Shown: positions 58,433 through 64,000 of the stretch, in pieces
How positions within the stretch are numbered: the first letter of the stretch is position 1
Layout of the letters: each line of letters begins with the position of its first letter
DNA from: Nymphaea colorata
Lineage: Eukaryota > Streptophyta > Magnoliopsida > Nymphaeales > Nymphaeaceae
Length of the DNA stretch: 64,000 nucleotides
Reading direction: 5' to 3'
Assembly: GCF_008831285.2 (NCBI RefSeq)
Contig: NC_045139.1
Location: 17,094,354-17,158,353 of the forward strand
Position numbers and translations under genes: made by a program
The notes under the pieces: generated by a model
Database searches by the model: none
What the model was told of the DNA's origin: nothing
Seen by the model: the letters and a program-made list of their open reading frames with translations, nothing else

Positions 58433-61400
58433 TTCCATCATCTGCTGTATCCTCTAAAGCTGTAGTGTATGAGTTACATACTATCTCTTCATGTCGAACA
58501 CATGTTACATGTTGAAGGTTGTTGAAGTTCACCTACAATCACTACCTATTCTTGGTAAATGGTAAATGATACAATGAACACATTGTTTCACTACAAAAAA
58601 GCCCCTTCCCGTGTTGTCATTGGTAAATGCCCATTGTTAACAAAGAAGTTCTTTAGATATAGCTTCTTTAACATGTATAGCAAAATTTAGTGGATTTTTT
58701 CGTTACTGGGGAAATGGCAAGGGGGTATTCCTCTCTGTGGGAGGTTACTGGTTAGAGCTTCTCTATGAAAGTTTGCAGCCTGGTGATCTGTCTAGCTTTC
58801 ACCAGCTTTCAGTGAAACAGAAGTGTGGCTCCTGTTAGTATCCGGATGTTCAATGGAAAATGGATGTTGTGAGTTGCAGACTTGAAGGAGAGGATATCTT
58901 GGCCTCTTGTGAGAATGGTGCTACTTCTGTTACCATACTAGCTTGATTGTGGTGGAATTAACCTCATGATTTTGCAACTGAAACAGGGCCTTTTGAGCAC
59001 CAGCTTGATATCTTATTAATTAATATTCAGTCTGTTGTCTTTATCTGAATCTGTGTGTAACAATCCGTTCTTCTTTATCCTGGTTACTGAGAGACTTACA
59101 CTTTTTCTAATTTCATCTCTGCTGGTTTACCATTTTGATCTTCTGAACATCCGAAGGGAAATACAATAACAGTGTTCTGCTTTTTCGGTAAAATTTGGTT
59201 GTTGATGCTTCTACGAATGGAAATATGGACGCCAGTTTCTTGTGAGGCTTAGAGTTTGCTTGCTTTATCCCTTGCCCTGAACATTTGTAGTCTGGCGTGC
59301 AATTGCCTTATTTTGTAGTCAACGTTGAATGTGGCCCTAACTCCTTGACTGATGTAGTTAAGGAATAAATGTTTCTAGATCCCCCAACTGTTGATGTACC
59401 TTTTGAGGGGCCTCTCATGTGCATCATAAATGGATAGAGACCACCCTACAAGTGGATGGCTCTCCACTTAACAAGTGAGATCAGGCAAAATCACAATTTT
59501 GAAGCATGTGATGCTTGCCCCACTATTCTGTGTGTGTGTGTGTGAGAAAAAAAGGGTCGCTGCTTTATTATGCCGCATCGGTACGTGCAGTTCAGCGTGC
59601 TGAGGAGCTCACGACTGAATCTAACCATAAAAAGTTATCTCCATATAAAATAAGTTTCTGCTTGATGTCCGTTACTTTTGGACTCCTTGGTCCCTCCCTG
59701 CTTGTTCTCTGAATCTGATTACACTTATCAGGAGAACGGATTTTTGGGTGTGTCTAGGAAGATCATCAGGGTATGTATGATACTGTGATTCTGCTCGACC
59801 TGAGCCTACATCCACGAGAAAATAGAGGCTGACATGTCTTTCTCTTTGTATATGAGTCCAGTGGTAGTTTCCGCCTTCCCGGCTACTCTGGATCTTAGGT
59901 GGTTCCAGTCACCCAAAATTTTAAGGCTTCAACATGCATGCGACTTAATTTTTGACATGCTAAAGTGTTTATTTGTTCGAATTTTGGTTGGAATAAATGC
60001 CAAAAGCAAACCTGGGTTGATGTTTTTTGTGCTACTAATCTTTTTGGATGCTCAAGGTAAATATAGGATTGAAAATGATCAATTTGTTGTTTCTAATAAA
60101 TCAATATTAAGATTCTGTCTACAAGGTTACACTACGCAAAGATCATGTAAGAGTGTCGTTCCAATTTTATCTACCTCTTCGAAGAGACAAAGAGGATGTA
60201 AATGTGTAATAGACCAGTTTACATGTAAATTCAACCTTTTTCTTCTACGAATATATATATATATCTGTTTGTGTGTGTGTGTATGATAAGGTTTGGGATG
60301 TATGTGTGTGTGGGTATTATTGATATTTTTTGGGACTAACTAAACAAATTTCTTTATATCTTCCAGTTGTTTGAGTTGCTTTAAATAGTGATTATCAGTT
60401 ATGATTACTCTCTCTCTCTCTCTTTTGCTTTGTCTTCAACATTCCCTTTTATTCATAGCTCACTGTTCAAAGGGAGGGGGGATAGAGGGAGGGAAGTGAG
60501 TTAAAAGAGAGAAAAGATGCATGACAACCTAACAACTCCCTCCTGCACGACATTATTTACTATGTCATGGCATGGTACGAGATATGACATGTATTGACTG
60601 ATGTTATTGTTGTCAGTCAACGTCAGTAATTACATGCAATGCAATGCATTGACAAGGCCAGTCTCTATATGCCCCTACTTCCCTAGACCAGGTAAATCAT
60701 GAAATAGCAAGATCCTATTTCAGGAACTACATAATTCCCATCGACTGAGGCTTGAATATCATGACTTAGAGATGCTAAGTCTCCTTGTTCTTTCTGGCTC
60801 TGCCAGTTTTCGAACTCTGGACCTTTGATTGTATCATCATCATCACCAGGTGACACGGCAAGCCCAGGTGAGAAGCGGTCATCGACTTGGAGACCTCAAG
60901 AAGCATCCCTTTCTCTAACATTTTCGGATCCAAACTCAAGGCTGCTTTCTAGCATACACTGGAAGAATCATAGAGGCCTATCATTTGAGACTTGCTTTTC
61001 TTCTAAATGGTATCCTTCTGGAATCTGATTTGGTTCTGACCCATCAACAATCAAAAGTTTCAATTTTTTTTTTGAACTTTTCACGAAAGCATGCTTAAGT
61101 TTTGATAACGTAAGAAAAACAAGATAAACTTTGTACTTCCTTTTGTTTAATAATTTGTGTCTTACCTGATTGCATCTTTCCAAAATTTTGTTTTTGTTTT
61201 TTTACCACTCAGCCCTACTTAGATCTAATCTTCTTATATATTTAGCTGATTTGACTCTTACCTACTCCCACATAATATAGCTGGCCGGCGTCATTCAGTT
61301 TGATTCTTATGAATGCTATTCTTGAAGATTGCAAATAATGACATATGCATGACATTCGAATTGAAAGATATAACAAAACAGTTTATGATATTCCAATTAA

Positions 61401-62160
61401 ATATGGTTTCACTTGCATTTAATTGATAAGCTTTCCATGAATAATGTATATATGTTGTAATATATTCTCCCTCGTCATATTAAGTCGATCAACTCCTTTC
61501 GCTCACACGATACAGGTTCCGGAAGGATCCGACCCGTTTGAGGGCGCAGATTTCCACACGATACAGGTTTCGGAAGAATCCGACCCGTTTGAGGGCGCAG
61601 ATTTCCACAAAGGGCATCCTTTTTTATCTTTTCCGTACGAAGGAAAGAAATTGGCCACTGAACCTTTCATGTCTTATCCGGAGGTTTTGGCCATCCGGAC
61701 CCTTCAAAACGGACCCGATCTGTCCTTACGTGTCGTCCTCTCAGCCACTTCCTCGTTATCGAGCGCGGCTGCTCCCTAGAGATCTGAACCCGCCCAACTC
61801 TCTTTCCCAGCCGTCCATCTAACCTTTCCGTGATCTGCCATCGTCAACGTGTCCAATTTAGAGCGGGGTGCTTTCTATGAAGTTATCCAACTTCAAAATT
61901 TTCGTCTCGCCGCATACTTTATATATAATTTCAATTACGAGCTTCATATTTGCAAAGTTTTTCATGTAGAGGTGAGCGAAAGAAATTAATCCCACTACTC
62001 CAAAAAAAGGCAGGCTTAAGGCCTTTTTATTCCTCCTGCTTTTCGGGTTCAGAGTTACTCGGTGTTAGGTATACGGGTTGCGTCTTACTACATTAAAACA
62101 CAAGAATATAGCGTCTACGAGAATCAAATTAAAAACCTGCATTTAGCCCGACTAGCTACG
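58433..62160. other. Intergenic, 3' flank of coiled-coil gene, no gene recognised
   Basis: Probably contains the coiled-coil gene's 3' UTR (first ~600 bases). Beyond it are (GT)n runs at 59529-59543 and 60269-60284, a CT run near 60412, unrecognised short frames (60825-61028) and the 51-bp tandem repeat at 61504-61605 in a GC-richer patch (61500-61860). Confidence 0.45.
61504..61605. repeat. 51-bp tandem duplication, frame-preserving
   Basis: CACACGATACAGGTTYCGGA, then AG-ATCCGACCCGTTTGAGGG and CGCAGATTTC, occur at 61504-61554 and 61555-61605 with about three differences. The unit is 17 codons long, so the open frame reads through as HTIQVxExSDPFEGADF twice. I see no evidence that it is a real protein. 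Confidence 0.93.
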
Positions 62161-62527
62161 GTATGCCATTTGAAACGCAGATTTTAACAACGAAAATAAA
62201 ATTAGTGATGAAAAAATTTCTTTGAAAGCCCTTGAGAGAAAGGAAAATGCAAATATGTGGTATTATTTTTTTACAATTACAGTCAGCATACAACAAACAA
62301 AGAGGAGCGGAGTTCCCGGCTCTGAGTTTTACACAGTTAAAAAGAAAAGGGGGAAGAGAAAAAAAAAATATTATGGGGAGATCATTATAATTGTACTGTA
62401 CATAAAGCCCACAGATAAGAAAAACTACTGCGCCATCTTTGTCCATACAAGTATAAACATGAGGCAGCTGTATGCGTCCGTATATGGTATACGGTCATCA
62501 TCCGGCAACATTACGCATGCAATACGG

Positions 62528-63303
62528 TCAGTGTGCAATCTCCGATTTGTTGGAGTATCCCAGTTGTTCTATCTCCCACTGCAGCTTCGACGTGACTTCA
62601 TCGCGCAGTGGCACGTATTCCTACAAAAATGCACTCATCAATCTACGTATAGCAAATTATACTATATACTGTATACATACATATCCATATAATATGAATT
62701 CTGATCTAAACAACCAATTTTGTTTTTAGTCAAGTACTTAGTTTTGAGTCGTCTTGGTGTGCTTAACAAAATGTTGTCAAGATTATATGTACCAGGAACA
62801 AATTTTTACCAAATGTAGCTTATGAGCTACGGGTTCTTACAAGAAAAAGATTTTTGAAAACTTTTAGCTTGCCCAATATTAGATGAGGAGCTCTAAACAA
62901 GGGAATGGAACAAAAGAGTGACATCAACTAATCATTGCCTATCATGCCTCCATATATTATTGCAAGATGGTGTTCGTATACATAAATCCAGAAGCATTCT
63001 TTAAGTTCCTATCAGTAGGAAATAAATATTACTGAGCACATTTATATGCTAGCATTGGTCAATCTGACTAGCAGAACGTTTTAGTTAATGACAAAAGCAC
63101 ACCTAAGTTTAAATAATACTATCATCATACCTAACTCACAGCAGCAATTAAAAGCCTATATACAATAGTCTGTGCAAGTACCCATAGCATCTTAATGTCT
63201 TACAAATCGTTATCAAATTCATTTAAAAGTAACTAAAGTACAGGGCTTCATAAGAACAGAGCTGTTAGTGTTTCTTTCATGCATGACAACACATAACAGA
63301 AGT

Positions 63304-63374
<71 letters not shown>

Positions 63375-63733
63375 CTAGCTTGCAGATTAGTTCGTGGGCG
63401 GTTGGGGCAGACACAACGATGTGACGGGCAGCAGGTGTTATGAAGCCCTCATCCACGGCCTTGTCCACGAAGGAGAGCAGCGAATTGTAATATCCGTCAA
63501 CGTTCAACAGCCCCACCTTTCACCGCAGAAGAAAGGGAAAGAAGAATTAAAACAAAGGAGAAAAAATGTTTTTTTTTTTTAAAATAATGAACAAGATAAG
63601 ATGGTCTTTATTAATGGATAACACCAATTAATTAACAAAAATGACTGATATACAAAAGTTACCGGTTTATTGTGAATGCCCAATTGAGCCCATGTGATTA
63701 CTTCAAGCAGCTCTTCTAGTGTTCCATAGCCAC
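62528..63733 (-). CDS. LOG: LOG, cytokinin riboside 5'-monophosphate phosphoribohydrolase, last three exons, partial
   Basis: LOG enzymes release active free-base cytokinin from its nucleotide in one step in the cytosol. Minus-strand exons: 63733-63663 ([24 protein letters not shown]), 63516-63373 ([20 protein letters not shown] to [12 protein letters not shown]) and 62620-62528 ([30 protein letters not shown], stop TGA at 62530-62528). The borders are GT-AG and the phases join. GGYGTLEE completes the PGGYGTxxE motif that binds the nucleotide phosphate and carries catalytic residues. The exon with the Rossmann start and the first half of that motif is not in 63734-64000, so the gene continues past the right edge. 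The (TA)n(GA)n at 63308-63372 abuts the donor of the second exon here. Confidence 0.95.
63308..63372. repeat. (TA)n(GA)n compound microsatellite at a LOG splice donor
   Basis: A TA run is followed by a GA run whose end touches 63373. On the minus strand the LOG donor reads GAG|GTCTCTCTCT, so the microsatellite supplies the intron's first bases. Confidence 0.95.
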
Positions 63734-64000
63734 CTGAATTACAAGACTCAAAGAAGAGAAAAACTTGGGTTTTAGTCCTCAAGGCAGACGATGAACACCA
63801 TAATTAAAGAACTAACAAAATGTTTAAACAACTATATATATAGACTGGTCTCTTTTAATTCATTTGTTCGGAACCTGTTCTTGGTTTGCAGTTTCTATTT
63901 CCAATAACTTGTTGAGATTAAGAAGTTTTCTGTTTTTAATCAGACACATCACGAGTGTTGAACTCTTAACCTCTCTTTTGTAAATGGAATCATATGAAAC

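Overview
The window is nuclear DNA of a flowering plant. It has AT-rich intergenic DNA, long introns with GT-AG borders and many TA/GA/GT microsatellites. Its genes are plant-specific or plant-typed: HVA22-like, LOG cytokinin enzyme, GH9B membrane endoglucanase, a large PPR protein, a plant RanBP2-type zinc-finger protein and WUSCHEL remnants. I cannot place it below angiosperm level. Nothing looks bacterial or organellar.

Layout. (1) 1-3.7 kb: the 5' half of an HVA22-like gene on the minus strand, running off the left edge, with a probable long leader intron and a TATA box near 3.65 kb. (2) 4.7-5.3 kb: a GC-rich island with three ACGT-core (G-box/ABRE-like) sites. (3) 7.3-16.5 kb: an accessory block bounded by two inverted copies of a ~1 kb repeat. 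Between them lie a degraded DNA-level copy of part of DPH5 (8.58-9.03 kb) and the wreck of a WUSCHEL-type homeobox gene (12.3-14.9 kb), whose homeodomain exon is present twice, head to head, as a palindrome. (4) 20.06-20.47 kb: a TRAPPC4 (TRS23) pseudogene fragment. (5) 22.2-26.3 kb: intact DPH5, plus strand. (6) 29.8-30.1 kb: a small GC-rich ORF that is probably a gene. (7) 31.9-39.15 kb: a seven-exon zinc-finger gene, minus strand, with hAT-like debris in its introns. (8) 40.3-43.2 kb: a single-exon PPR gene, minus strand. (9) 45.4-51.9 kb: a six-exon GH9B endoglucanase, plus strand. (10) 54-58.4 kb: a two-exon coiled-coil protein gene, plus strand, with a long 5' leader intron. (11) 62.5-64 kb: the last three exons of a LOG gene, minus strand, running off the right edge.

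The intact genes are ordinary housekeeping or developmental genes with no shared pathway or operon-like logic. I spliced DPH5, the zinc-finger gene, the endoglucanase and the coiled-coil gene by hand; each gives an uninterrupted frame divisible by three (283, 344, 525 and 340 residues).

The most unusual structure is the 7-16.5 kb block. A plant stem-cell regulator (WUS) has been broken into a head-to-head inverted repeat with ~310-325 bp arms and a ~62 bp spacer. It sits beside a captured piece of DPH5, and the whole is framed by inverted copies of a repeat that carries a conserved 76-77 codon frame. If transcribed, the palindrome would form a long hairpin with homeobox sequence in its stem, so it is a candidate source of small RNAs against intact WUS/WOX genes. 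This is inference from structure only.
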